A DNA stretch of 64,000 nt from Tamarix chinensis (GCA_030549775.1 CM060180.1:35375090-35439089), one strand, 5' to 3'; numbered from the stretch's first letter, positions 36,891 to 48,329 are shown. Made by a program: numbers and translations. Notes: generated by a model from the sequence alone, not told the origin.

Positions 36891-38834
36891 CATATCTAAC
36901 AGAATATATAGATTTTTTTACTGCACCGGCGCAGCCTGCTATGGGAGGAGGAGGAACATCATCATCGACTTATGTGCGTAATGATGATGATGATGAGGAG
37001 GAGGAGGAGGAGGAGGAAGAGGAGGAGGAGGAGGATAGAGATCATCATGATAGGAATGCTGGTGATACTGGTGACGATAGTGAAGATGAAGAGAGTATAC
37101 AATTAAAGGATGAATGGTACTTGCTTGGGCCATGTCCAGGAGGTCCAATAATTCCTGATTTGATTCCTAGCTTTGGTGGTCACGCAACTTTAGATTTATG
37201 GTTAGGAAAGGTAAGTTTAACATATTCATTATTTCTTAATTATTATTTTATTGGGTCTTAAATCATGTGTATACATTACATTTGCTTATCGTATTGATCA
37301 GGATCGGGGTTGTCCGAAGATCCACACGAGGCAGGAGGTATTAAGAAGTTTTCTAGGAAGTGTCAATAATAGGATGTTCGCTCTGATACGATGAACAGGA
37401 TTATCACACCTTCCATCCTGCACATTTGAACATGTGAACATGCCGCTTATTTCAACATTTATTGAGCGATGACAACCAGACACAAATAGCTTTCATATGC
37501 CATGGGGGGAGATGATGATCACTCTTTTAGATGTACAGCGTATATTAGGGCTACGAGCTGATGGTCATCCATTACATTTGGACATAACGGCGGACACGCG
37601 TGGGCAAATGATTGGTGCAATGGGTGCCTTATTTGGGATGGAGGAAATGCAAGTGAATGAAGTCACTCGAAAGGTCGGGCTTCCATTTAAATGGCTGCAA
37701 GAAGTATGTGAATCATACTGGTTAGGGGACGAAGAAAAAGCGATCGGGTATACATTATGGTTGATCGGCTTATCGTTGTTTGTCGATAAGACGGTTGATA
37801 AAGTTAATCCATACTTTATCATTTTTCTTCAAGATCTTAGCCAGGTTGAAGGTTATGCATGGGGTGCAACCACACTTGCTTTTTTATATCGACAACTTGG
37901 CATGGCTTCTAGAGTCGATGCCGCTCAATTATCTGGATGCATGACTCTATTACAGGTAATTTTATAATATATATATATATATATATGACATACTCTATAT
38001 TCATTATGATGGCTAACAATCGAATATTATGACAGACGTGGATATATGAATACTTTCCTGGGTTTGGAGTAGAAAGATCTAGGTATGATCCAGACCATCC
38101 TCGTTGTATGAGGTGGTCTTGTGGCCAGAAATTCGAAAATAAATTGGAGACGCTCGAGTACTTTCGGGCAAAGATTGATGTTATGTCTGCGTCGAATGTA
38201 TGCTAAATCAATTATTTTATCCTCCTATATTATATTTGTGGTATCCATATTTACTTGAATATTTTCGTGAAAGGTCGATTGGGATCCGTACGGAGTTGCT
38301 GATCCATATAGATATTGCCGTATGGCATTCTATCACGGTTGTATACACTTTTTGGAGAAAGTTGAACCACGTATGCCTGATAGAGTGACACGACAATTCG
38401 GTTATACACAAGTCATCCCTGAGGAGCCCATCAAGCCAAATAGAAACTCATACAGAGGTCCTTCCCTGAAGAAGTACAAAGTATACTATGCACACATGCT
38501 CGGGCAATGGTTCTTGAGGTATGAACATATTTTGGGCCCGGATGTTTTTGGACCAGCTGTTGAATACCCATGGGAAGTGGCCGATGATTATATGGATTGG
38601 TATGTTCCGAGAACGCATAGATATATATTGGCTACGACGGAAGAATATTTGGCTGAACATGCGAACGATAATCATCATATACCAGCCGAAAAACGTCTGA
38701 ACAAAGCACGTAAAACTATTCGTCGATTGTATTGGAGGGGAGAGCCAACTCCAAATTATGAGCAGTTAGTTACATGTATCGAAACCCTTGTGCGTGATTT
38801 AGGAGTTACTCCACCTCAGCGTGGCCATTTGTAA

Positions 38835-39152
38835 TGAACTTTATGTATTACCGTATTGTTATGTGAAAACATTAACATATGTTTGTTAGAATTAATACCA
38901 CCTGTCCTTATTATTTTACCATTGACTATTTGTGTTCAAATTTAAAAACATATCAAGCGTTTTTTTATATATCCATAGTTTAGAACTTCGTGATAGAAAT
39001 TATACTATATTTTATAAAATTACCACGTACATGTTACAAAGGATGTAAACTTAAATAAATGTACTATCCTAATTACAACAATTCTACATTAAAATTGAGT
39101 CCGAAGATAAAGGATGAGGGTCTTGTGTGTCATCATGTACCAATGCACGCCA
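38835..39152. other. Spacer between the convergent PMD and transposase genes
   Basis: AT-rich DNA of about 320 bp containing the 3' ends of both transposon genes. No further frame. Confidence 0.6.
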
Positions 39153-42100
39153 TTATTTGAATCTTGAAGAATATTGCGTATTCCATGTTGAAACGCTGCT
39201 ATCACGATATCTATTCCAATTGGTATGTACTGGTAGGAGTGGAAAACTTTCCAAAAGATATACCTGTAGAAAAAAAACTATTATGTCAGCCATTCATATC
39301 ATATTGAAATGGAAAAATTCTTCATTAAACTTAGTGCTCACCGATATGTAGTGACTCATGTCTTGCAAGAAAAATATAGTGACTTCAGTTTCAGGACCTT
39401 GAATTCCGTGCATAGCCACTAAAGGTAGGAATGAGCTGCATGCATTCAATGAGTAATATGCGAACAACACACAGTAATGGGTTGCAATGACATGACCAAT
39501 ATCAGGCATTTCCATCCAGTGTGCCATCGGAGCTGGCCCTTCCTAGTGGGCAATAGTATTAAGAACTTGATCAACGCTTTCATAGACGAACACATTCTCG
39601 TACAACTGTCGTCTCGCCAATATCTCATGATACAAGTCGGTACGAATCTGAACCCATCGTTCTTCATCTCCTAGTATAATAGAAACCAGTGCTCTGAAAC
39701 CACAATTCCCATCTCCTAAAACATTACGCCAGCTACTAATATAAGGAACTATATGTCGATTCATTTGAGTCATATATGGAAATTGAAATTGGCCTGATGA
39801 CAGAAATGCCGATTGCCGTCCCCGACCCCGATGTTGAGTTGATCTTGGACGACTACAAAATTATTGTTCTGTATACTCCCAACTAGATTGTTCCCTTCTA
39901 GTGGAGTTCCTTGGCCGACCCTTGTGCTGCCGTACTTGTGGCTCGTCGAAAGGTGTTCTCTGGGGAACTACAATATTAAATATCTCTCTAGCCAACTGAT
40001 TCTGTATTTTTGGTGGCTGGCGCATAACAGATTCCATCGAAATATGGAGCAAGTGAGATGCAACATCAACTGGTTCTTGGGGTCTCGGTGGCGTAATGGG
40101 TCCATCTATGTTGAGTTTCTTCCAAAACGGATGAATAGCCGACAGGGGGATTGACATGTAGTTATGAATGTATGTTTTAATTTCATGCGTACACGGTATC
40201 CCGTGCGTACGACGCATGTAACATCCGCATAAATCATCATTCCTACTTACATGCTCAAGTCTCTGACACTCGTTGTTCACCAACTCCATTGCATATAAAG
40301 AAACATGACCCCTCAAATTGGCATAAAGATCACTTGTAGCAAAATGAGGAGTGTTGAACCGAGACCTCTCAAGCGATGCTTTTATCTCATCATGTTGTAA
40401 TTCGAGGAACGTGTGCATTTGTTTGTGGACTATATTGAAGCTGTCCCGTGATGTCTCCAGGAATCTTTTTAAAGATCCACGAGCTCCTTCAACTCTGTTC
40501 GTTACAAAAATTTATTTACTTAACTTTATCAACATAAAAGAAGCTCAATCAGCTATCACGGTTGCAAGAAAATATAAATCATACCTATTCATTGTAAGTT
40601 GATGGATATGGAACACGTCATCAAAGAATGCTGCAACAATTTTATGTTTGTAGGGTTGTAGCCAATTCGTCTTGAGATACGAAATTAGACTGGGCATGCT
40701 TCTGTAATCTTCCTCTATTGACAACAATCGTGCCTCATATGTTTCTTCGTCCGTGGCATCTATCAAATTTTTCCATCGTGACATAAAACCACATGCGAAC
40801 GATGAACGGCCATAAAGTTTCTTACATTTTTCCTCGACGTTCTTATTCACATGAAATCTGCATAATAAATGTTTTGAAGTAGGAAAAATATGTTCCACAA
40901 CTGAAATTAGAGCAAGTTCTCGGTCGGTAATAATGATGGTTGGAAGCATATATGGATCCATTAAGCTCTTTAATCTCTCAAGCACCCAGAAATAATTTTC
41001 CTCCTTCTCAGATGACATGTATGCACATGCAACGTTGAAATTCAATTGTGTTGGTGTTAGGCCGATAACTTCAAGTAAGGGCATTCCGTATCTATTTGTC
41101 TTATACGTGCAATCCATTTGTAAAACAAAAGGAAATGCATATAAAATGTTAACAGATACGGGATGTGCGAACAGATGTTCACTTATTACGTTTGATTGAG
41201 GCTCACTTCGATGCCACTGAAAATAATGATTCTCAACCAACATACTCATGACATGCTGTAACATTGTTTGACCATCCATTTCTTCGGACCTAAGCTTCTG
41301 TCGAGCATTATAAATATGCCTCCTCATACTCACATTACCTTCAAATTGTTTTTGAAGAAGTGGTATGATTTGTCGTGGCTTCACGTTAGCTGTAATAAGT
41401 TCATCAACAAATTGAACTTCATTTTCTGTCAACTTACCAAGAACAGCATGGCCTTGCTCATAATTAGCCAATTCGTGATTGTGTGTCACATTCCTAACTA
41501 CCACTTGCCATCCACCGTTATTATTTTCAACACCAATAATAAAAAAAGGACAATCGGTTTTTTTGAACAAGTATTACGTGCACCTTCTGTAATATCCCAA
41601 AATCCTAATTTCCGAAATTATGGCCAAATAAGGAATTATTAGGAAAATTAATTATATAAATTCATTTATTAAAATGTAGAGAGTTAATTAAGGTATATTA
41701 AGAGGAAAATAATAAAGAATTTAATTGGAAGAAAATTTGGGTATTTCTCTAATTAGCATGAAGGTTAAGGGAATTTATCTAAAATAGTCTAAAATAAGCA
41801 AAAAGGAATTTATTTAATATTTCATAAATATTAATATTATAAATAACCCAAAAATACCCCAATTTACCCATAAGTTATTTTATTTAATTTTCCCATCCTA
41901 TTTATTACCTATTTTCCCCTCTTTTTTCCCTTTTTCTCCCTCCTCTTCTTTTTTTCCTTCTTCTCCCCCGGCTGGGCCAGCCCACCAGCCCAAACCCCTC
42001 TCCTCTCCCCCGTCTCGCGCACAAGCCCAGGCCCCTGGCCTCTCCTTCCTTCTTCCCGCCCGCGGCCCAGCGCCGTGCGACGCGACCCCCATGCGCCCGT

Positions 42101-42600
42101 GCACCGCGTTTTGGCCTCAGTGCCGTCGAAACGCCGCGTCACGCTAAATGACCTTATGACCGTTGCCCACCTTCGACGCGACGCTGCGTTTTACTCACAC
42201 AACCTCCAGTACGCCGCGTTTTACTTACAGATTAAATAACCGCCGCCAAACCGGCCGGTTCCCCTTCTTTTCTTTTCCCCTGGACCACCGGTCCACCCTG
42301 CCATCTTCTTCTTCTTCGACCTGGCCCCCCCCCCGACCTGCAAATCGACCTGCAAGTCGATTTCGCCTGCAGCCACCAACCCGATCGTCCTTCCCTGCCT
42401 CTCTCCCGTCGCTTTCTTTCTTTTTTTCGACCCGACCAAGTCCCTCTCTCCCTTTCCCGCGTGCCCTTCTCTTTCCTTTCTTCTTCCCTGTCCCTGACCC
42501 AGCCTGCCATGGCAGAACCTGCACCGCCTGCCATCGGCCGGCCACCTGCACCCCTGCCCCGCGTGCCACCTCCCTTCCTCTCGTCGTTTTCCCCCTGGCC

Positions 42601-42608
42601 TATAAATA
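42601..42608 (+). promoter_or_regulatory. Putative TATA box of the LTR
   Basis: TATAAATA lies in a GC-rich context (GGCC before, CCCCCC after), about 1.0 kb into the LTR. It is the best candidate for the U3/R promoter. No experimental support. Confidence 0.5.
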
Positions 42609-43311
42609 CCCCCCATTGGCAGCCCCGATCAGCCCTTTTCGTTTTTTTTGCCCCGAAACCCTGCCTCTCCGCCGCCTCAAACAGACGGGCTTTTCGCCGT
42701 CACCGGAGACATCCGCCGCCACCTCTGGCCACCGTTACCATCCCTGCACCTCCCTCGACAAAACCGAGCCACCACCACCCTCCGCCTTGCCCTGCACGTG
42801 CCGCCTTCGTCGTGCAAAGTTCCTATCCCGAAAACCACCACTTCCAGCCCGTCGCCGCCTCCTCCGCCGCTACCAGCCACCCTTCCACCCTCCAAAGTGA
42901 CAAACAGGTCCTCCCCTACCTGCCCATACCCTTCTTACCCCCTGCTCCCTTCTCCACTGGCCTCCACCATTTCCACCATCTTCCTCCTCCCTCGGCCACC
43001 GCGTCCGCCGCCGCGCGCCGCCTCCCTGCTCACGCCACCACCCTCATTCCACTCCCCTCTCCCTGTTGTATCCTCCCCCACACTTAGCTTCCTTTTTCCT
43101 CCTCCCATCTCACCGCCACCTCCATCTTTCCCCCTCTTCTCCTCCTCCACCGCCGCCGCCGACGCCGCCACGCGCCGCCACCGGACCACCACCGACCCTA
43201 GGTGGTTCTCCACCCATCCAAACCCTAACCCCCTTTTATATAATTGCTAATATTTTCTACTAATATTAATACTAATATACTTATTATTATTACTATTATC
43301 CTTATTATTAT

Positions 43312-43313
43312 TC

Positions 43314-43361
<48 letters not shown>

Positions 43362-43370
43362 TTTTATTAT
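43312..43370. repeat. (ATT)n microsatellite in the LTR
   Basis: An almost pure TTA run of about 16 units, with further interrupted ATT runs up to about 43700. Confidence 0.92.
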
Positions 43371-44522
43371 TATTATCATTTCTAATATTGTGACTTATGA
43401 TATTAAAGTTATCATTTTTACCATACAAATATCTCTTGGAACCCTAACTCCTATTATGCTCAACTTTGGTTTATTTTATAAGTGTTAATATTAACAACCC
43501 TATTATTATTATTATTATCTCTATTACCTTACTAAGGTTATTATTATTAATACTTAACCATACTAGGTTATTGTTATTGTTATTATTATTGCTAGGGTTA
43601 TTATGGTTATTATTACTATTATTATCATTATTATTAGCATTATTACTATTATCATTATCACCCTTAGGAATAATTTACTTGAAATATTGTGACCTTATAA
43701 TATTATTATTTCAAACCCAACACCATTGTTAGACTTAATCTTAAAAATGCTAGAGTTCTATTACTTGAAACATAAGTGTCACTATTAGTGGTCTTATTAT
43801 AATTATTATTATTATCACTATTTTACTATGACTAGTGAACACTAGTATTATAAGAATGGAACTAATGGGCTTAACAAAATAAGTGTAACGATAAGTATCA
43901 TAAATAAACATATTTTTTAACTACTAGTATTTAGTATACTAATTCTAAAGTAAAAACCCTAGTCTTCGTATAAAACCCTTTTTAGTAATAAAAACCCTAA
44001 TCTTAAACTAAAATGAGGATTGATAGTAATTATAAGGGAAACTAATACTTAGCATTTTCCCCTTTTTATAGGTAATCCCGACCAAAGCCCTAAGGAGTTA
44101 GAGGAGCGTGCTCCAAGCCCGGCGTCACCTTAGGTAAGGACGAAGCTAATGGCCCTGTACTATGTGTGACATGGATGTGTTGAATGTTATGTATGTCATG
44201 CTATGCCATGTGTTATATGATTGTGTATAACTTGTCTTATGTGTAGCGCAGCTTGGAGATTGAGGTATGTGTGGATGTGTTTCCTATGACGTGAGCATGA
44301 TATGTATATGTATGATGTTTATGATGTAATATGCTATGGCCCGCTAGGACGTGCATGTTAGGGTAAAATGGTAATATGAGTTGGGGACCATCATGGGGGT
44401 CTTGAAGTTTGTATGGTGGGATTAGGGTTTGAATGGTGGCATCAATGTTCGTAGGTTGGTACTAATGATTTCATAGTGGTATTAATAGCTTATGGCGGTA
44501 TTCGGGTTCGTATGGTGGTATT

Positions 44523-44717
44523 GTGACTTTATGGAGGTATTAATGTTGGATGGGGGTATTTGTGATTTTATGGGGGTATTAATGTGGTACGATGTTATTT
44601 GTGATTTTATGGAGGTATTAATGTTGTATGGTGGTAATTGTGATTTTATGGAGGTAATAATGTTGTATGATGTTATTTGTGATTTTATGGAGGTATTAGT
44701 GTTGTATGGTGGTATTA
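44523..44717 (+). repeat. 39-bp tandem repeat, five units
   Basis: GTGATTTTATGGAGGTATTA recurs at 44523, 44562, 44601, 44640 and 44679, exactly 39 bp apart. Because 39 is divisible by three it keeps an 88-codon frame open; that frame is not evidence for a gene. Confidence 0.9.
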
Positions 44718-44759
44718 GGGTTTGTATGGTGGTATTAGGGTTTGCATGGTGGTATTAGG

Positions 44760-45200
44760 GTTATACGGTGGTATTAATATACATATGGCGGTTTTAACGA
44801 TTGTATAGTGGTATTAATGACTTATGGTGGTATTAGGGTGTACATGGTGGTGTTATGGAATGTATGGGGGTATTAATATTCATATGGCGGTTTTAACGAT
44901 TGTATAGTGGTATTAATGACTTATGGTGGTATTAGGGTGTACATGGTGGTGTTATGGAATGTATGGGGGTATTAATATTCGTATGGCGGTATTAACGATT
45001 GTATGGTGGTATTAATGACTTATGGTGGTATTAGGGTTACATGGTGGTGTTATGGATTGTATGGTGGTATTAATATTCGTATGACGGTATTAACGATTGT
45101 ATAGTGGTATTAATGACTTATGGTGGTATTAAGGTTTACATGGTGGTGTTATGGATTGTATGGTGGTATTAATGATAGTATGGCGGTATTAGGGTTTTGC
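44760..45200 (+). repeat. 99-bp tandem repeat, about four units
   Basis: The word GACTTATGGTGGTATTA recurs with TTATGG at 44822, 44921, 45020 and 45118 (spacing 98-99 bp). Units share ACATGGTGGTGTTATGGA and a TATGGCGGTWTTAACGATTG block. Continuous with the 39-bp array and built of the same TATGGTGGTATTA word. Confidence 0.9.
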
Positions 45201-45575
45201 ATAGGAGTTAACGATCATATGGAATGAGGATTTGGAGTGATTAACTCTGGGGCGTTGTGATTAAGAAGGGATGGAGTAACTAATTGTGACTATTGAGGAT
45301 GATTAAGGTTTGGGATGGCTAAGTACGATGGTTATGGTATAATAGGGATGAGAGAGGTTAACTGCGGGTTGGTGTGGACAATTAGGGTTGGTTATGACTA
45401 CTTAGAGTCGTTTGGCATTATCATGTGTATCATTGATTAAAGGGTAGATATGAACACGGACCTATATTGGTTGTGATGTGTAAAGCACAAAGAGAATGAT
45501 TTATGTGTATCCTTGGTGGAAACCTTTTGAATAAGACACGTTAAAACATTAACTACTTACAGAGAAAGATGTTGA

Positions 45576-45917
45576 GCCGGACCCAGACCGGTCCACCGGC
45601 AAATAATAGTGGCAGGGTATGTTACCCTCGTGACTGGTCCACCGGCTATAATAGTGGTAGGGCATGGCCCTCGTGACCGTTCCACCGGCTATAATAGTGG
45701 GGGATTTCGTGCTCAACGAACTAATCAGAATAATGATAAGACATGGGAAAGATATGAATATTTACAGTGGAACACCTTGTGAGTCGGGGCCAGACCGGTC
45801 CACCGGCAAATAATAGTGGCAGGGTACGTTACCCTCGTGACCGGTCCACCGGCTATAATAATGGCAGGGCATGGCCCTCGTGACCGTTCCACCGGCTATA
45901 ATAGTGGGGTTCCCGCA
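45576..45917 (+). repeat. Duplicated 140-bp module with GGTCCACCGG palindromes
   Basis: Two copies (about 45576-45715 and 45786-45917, offset about 207 bp) each carry three CCACCGGCWAATAATAGTGG or CCACCGGCTATAATAGTGG steps and the palindromes CAGGGTATGTTACCCTCG and GCAGGGCATGGCCCTCG. These may form hairpins in the LTR transcript. Confidence 0.85.
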
Positions 45918-47601
45918 CTCACACGGACTATTAAAGAATATGTGTGGAATAAACGTATTATTATTAATGAGAAATAAGAATAAGCCACCGGAAAGTATTC
46001 GGACCTTATCTTGCTAGTTATCGCATGTTGTCTATATGATTGTGCTACGTACGTTATGTTGTATGATTGTATGCTTGGCCTTAGCGCACCAACGCCCTTA
46101 CTCAGTATTGGACCCGTACTGATACTACCTTGATTAAATGGGTCCTGTGATGATCCACCAATGGTGGGGAGCAGACCTCCTATGCAGGTTTGATCGGTTA
46201 CAATTGTGGGGTGGAAGGCTTGGCTTGAGTGATGTAGGCGGTCCGGATATTGGTCCCTTGGGATCTGTTTTCTTTGGCTATATTTTGTACTACGCTTATT
46301 GTTTTGAAACCGTACTCGAGGTTGTATTCCTAAACGATATTTTAACTGTTGTTGATTCGTGGTTTTCGTGAATGGTCTATGTTAACTATGGACTTATGTT
46401 TTGATGACTCTTACTTGATGATGGTTTGGTTTAGCCTTAGCACTTAGTACTGGAACGGTAGGAGTAAACCGGTCTGGTACTAAGTGTGGCGGTAATACCC
46501 CCAAGTTTATGGTTTTAATTCTTTCGCTTCCGCTAAAATCTTTGTCTTAAACGAAATTTTTCAGTAGCAAATTTGGGGGTGTTACACCTTCGGTATCTAT
46601 TGGTCTAGTACGGACGTACGTACCACTTCGTTCACATCTTATCGAGACTCTATCCGCCCATATACCGTTTCAATTTCTAGAACCTTTGATAATCAAAATC
46701 ATCTTATGAGTTCTACCCATTTTCTTAACCCATGTCACAAGTTCATCCCGATCCGAAAATATTTCATCCGTTACAAAAAATCTTTGATAATTTTCACTCG
46801 TAAAAGATGTATTCCCCATGTCCTGAAAAAAAGAGTTTACCATAATAATATAATAACAAAAAACTGTAAATTTCATGTAACTAATTTTGTCGCCATAATT
46901 TACAATACTTAAAAAATAATATTTTACCTCTTCGTTGAAGTTGTAATTAATATTGGGAGAATGTATTTGCGTATCTTCTGCATATCCATAGCTTCTCGGT
47001 ATTGTAAATCTATCATCGTAATACGATGGGGTTCTGACCCCATCTTCGTAGTTCATCGGACTTCCGAAATCATCGTTTCCTATCGAAGTTTCAAACTCTT
47101 CGCAGTTTGAAGAAATTCCAAATTCATTATTCATTGTGAGTGTTTAACAAATATTGAAAAATTATATCTCAACCTTCAACTAACAAAGTTTCTGCAGAAT
47201 AGAAATATTGAGTTGAAGAATACGATCGGGTAAGCTATTCCTTTATATAGAAGGCTTCCTGTTCCTAACTTCACGAGCTTAACATACCATTGTACAATTA
47301 TTTTATTTACAAAGATATGCAACAGTATAATTATTCTACGTACCGTCCTACAATACTATTTGCAGAAGCCACACACATTGACTATCCCAGCCAGCAACCT
47401 TCAATTTATTGTATATGATAGTATAACTATCGGCCAAACTTGCCGAAATACCAACAATAATATGATTCATTGTCAGGCAAATATTTTTTTGTCAGAAGTA
47501 CGCATTACTTTGGCTGTGTCAAATCTTTTCGAATCAGCGTTTTTGTTATTTGGAAAACAAAATTTTACTCCATGGAAAACATATTTTGTCCTTATCTTAT
47601 A

Positions 47602-47685
47602 CTCCCTCAGTATTTTTTTAGTTGACGTTGCGGCACACTGAGCACAGTGTGTACCGCATCGTCAACTAAAAAAAGACAGAGGGAG
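47602..47685. mobile_element. 84-bp Stowaway MITE forming one near-perfect hairpin
   Basis: TA flanks on both sides; ends CTCCCTCAGT and, inverted, CTCCCTCTGT. Arms containing TTTTTTTAGTTGACG pair across a small loop with CGTCAACTAAAAAAA. It lies upstream of the transposase gene, between its start and the right subterminal array. Confidence 0.93.
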
Positions 47686-47799
47686 TATTCTTTTAATTAT
47701 AAATATATTAATTTAAATTTTTGTATCAAATATTTATATAAATTCTGATTTTTTTAATTATAAATAATAATTTTTTACAAACTTTTCGGCCGAAATTAA

Positions 47800-48310
47800 A
47801 AAAAAATAATAATAATTGGTGAATCGGTAGTTATTACCGATGGTATGACCTGGTTTCGGCAATAATTGCCGATGGCTTGGAACTTATCTTAATTATTAAC
47901 TTAAATATTTCCGCTGAAATTAAAAAAAAATAAAATTGGTGCATCGGCAGTTTGTGCTGATGGTTTGGCCTGGTTTCGGCAATTATTGCCAATGGCCTGG
48001 GCCTGTTTCGATAAAAATTGCTGAATTTATCGGCCGAAATTAATATATATATATATATATATGCTGCATCGGCAGTTATTACCGATGGATGGCCTGGATG
48101 TTAACTTAAATATTTTGGCCGAAATTGAAAAGAAAAAAATTTTTGGTGCATCGGCAGTGTTTGCCGATGCCTTGGCCTGCTTTCGGCAATAAGTGCCGAT
48201 GGCCTGTGCCAGTTTCGGTAAAAATTGTCGAATATTATCCATAGTTTCGGCTAAAATTGCCGATGCTGATAGTGGCTTTCGACAAAAATCACCGATGTGA
48301 AGGCCACTTT
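47800..48310. repeat. Right subterminal palindromic array of the MULE
   Basis: At least a dozen units such as TTTCGGCAATTATTGCC and ATCGGCAGTTATTACCGATG, often followed by GGCCTGG, interleaved with CGGCCGAAATTAA blocks. It matches the left array in its core palindrome. Confidence 0.8.
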
Positions 48311-48329
48311 CGGAATTTGTTTTCCGGGG

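Larger units (their letters stand above)
34340..38834 (+). pseudogene. Plant mobile domain (PMD/MAIN-like) gene, two nonsense codons
   Basis: A leader exon ends GAAG before GTAAGT (34418/34419), and the acceptor falls directly on ATG 36401. Coding exons are 36401-37210, 37302-37955, 38036-38197 and 38274-38834, all phase 0, totalling 728 codons plus stop. Residues about 105-165 are Gly/Ser-rich tandem repeats (GSG/GG units), followed by a Glu run near residue 200. From about residue 235 the PMD begins (LLGPCPGGP, SFGGHATLDLW), with TGLSHLPSC, STFIER, FHMPWGEMMITLLDVQRILG and later WLGDEEKAIGYTLWLIGLSL, matching the PMD core. TGA codons at 37392 and 37470 interrupt it, one after IR and one after ER where the family usually has W. 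PMD proteins occur in plant MULE and Ty3 elements and in host proteins such as MAIN; their biochemical role in transposons is unknown. Confidence 0.85.
41588..46586 (+). mobile_element. Solo LTR of 5.0 kb (LTR family B) in the MULE transposase gene
   Basis: It starts TGTAATATCCCAAAATCC and ends TTTGGGGGTGTTACA, flanked by CCTTC on both sides (41583-41587 and 46587-46591), a perfect 5-bp duplication. It splits the transposase reading frame, which resumes exactly after one target copy is removed. There is no gag, pol, primer-binding site or polypurine tract and no second LTR, so it reads as a solo LTR. Its length is extreme, as in Tat/Ogre-lineage elements (inference). Layout: AT-rich start, C-rich block 41930-43220, ATT-rich block 43300-43700, tandem arrays 44.5-45.9 kb. 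The many Pro/Arg-rich open frames in 41.9-43.25 kb are composition artefacts. Confidence 0.85.
39153..47134 (-). pseudogene. MULE transposase fused to an OTU cysteine-protease domain, inactivated
   Basis: Exons (minus): 47134-46928; 46822-46592 continuing after the LTR at about 41587-40585; 40494-39342; 39263-39153. All junctions fit in phase. Domains in order: acidic N terminus; FAR1/WRKY-GCM1-like zinc region (TDCPFF..., THNHEL); DDE transposase core with QMDCTYKTNRYGMPLLEVIG and IIITDREL, then CRFHVNKN; SWIM-type zinc motif CGCYMRRTHGIPCTHEI; and an OTU domain with VLGDGNCGFRAL (catalytic Asp and Cys), WMEMPDIGHVIA, and HYIS joined to VYLLESFPLLPVHTNW (the His region). Lesions: TGA ending at 46670, a lost base in an oligo-A near 41560, TAA at 39861 between the transposase and OTU parts, TAG at 39543, and the 5.0 kb LTR. 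The reading through these lesions is one long protein, so the OTU domain belonged to the transposase. OTU enzymes remove ubiquitin; a role here is unproven. Confidence 0.87.
34340..48320. mobile_element. Composite Mutator-like element with PMD gene and transposase-OTU gene
   Basis: Two convergent multi-exon genes (PMD on plus, MULE transposase with OTU domain on minus) lie between two arrays of the same palindromic motif TTTCGGC-N6/8-GCCGATG (34520-34735 and 47800-48310). Shared subterminal repeats on both sides show that they form one mobile unit. The outer termini and the 9-bp duplication expected for Mutator elements were not located; the left end must lie left of the PMD leader exon (before about 34340) and the right end beyond about 48310. 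A 5.0 kb LTR and an 84-bp Stowaway are later insertions. Confidence 0.8.

Noticed and set aside
42163..43250. Several long Pro/Ser/Arg-rich open frames (up to 245 codons) on both strands
   Set aside because: They overlap in all frames, follow C-rich composition inside a solo LTR and show no domain.
43225..43732. Asn-rich and Leu-rich frames
   Set aside because: Translations of ATT microsatellites.
44492..44758. 88-codon frame with repeated CDFMEVLMLYGG
   Set aside because: It is the direct result of a 39-bp tandem repeat keeping one frame open.
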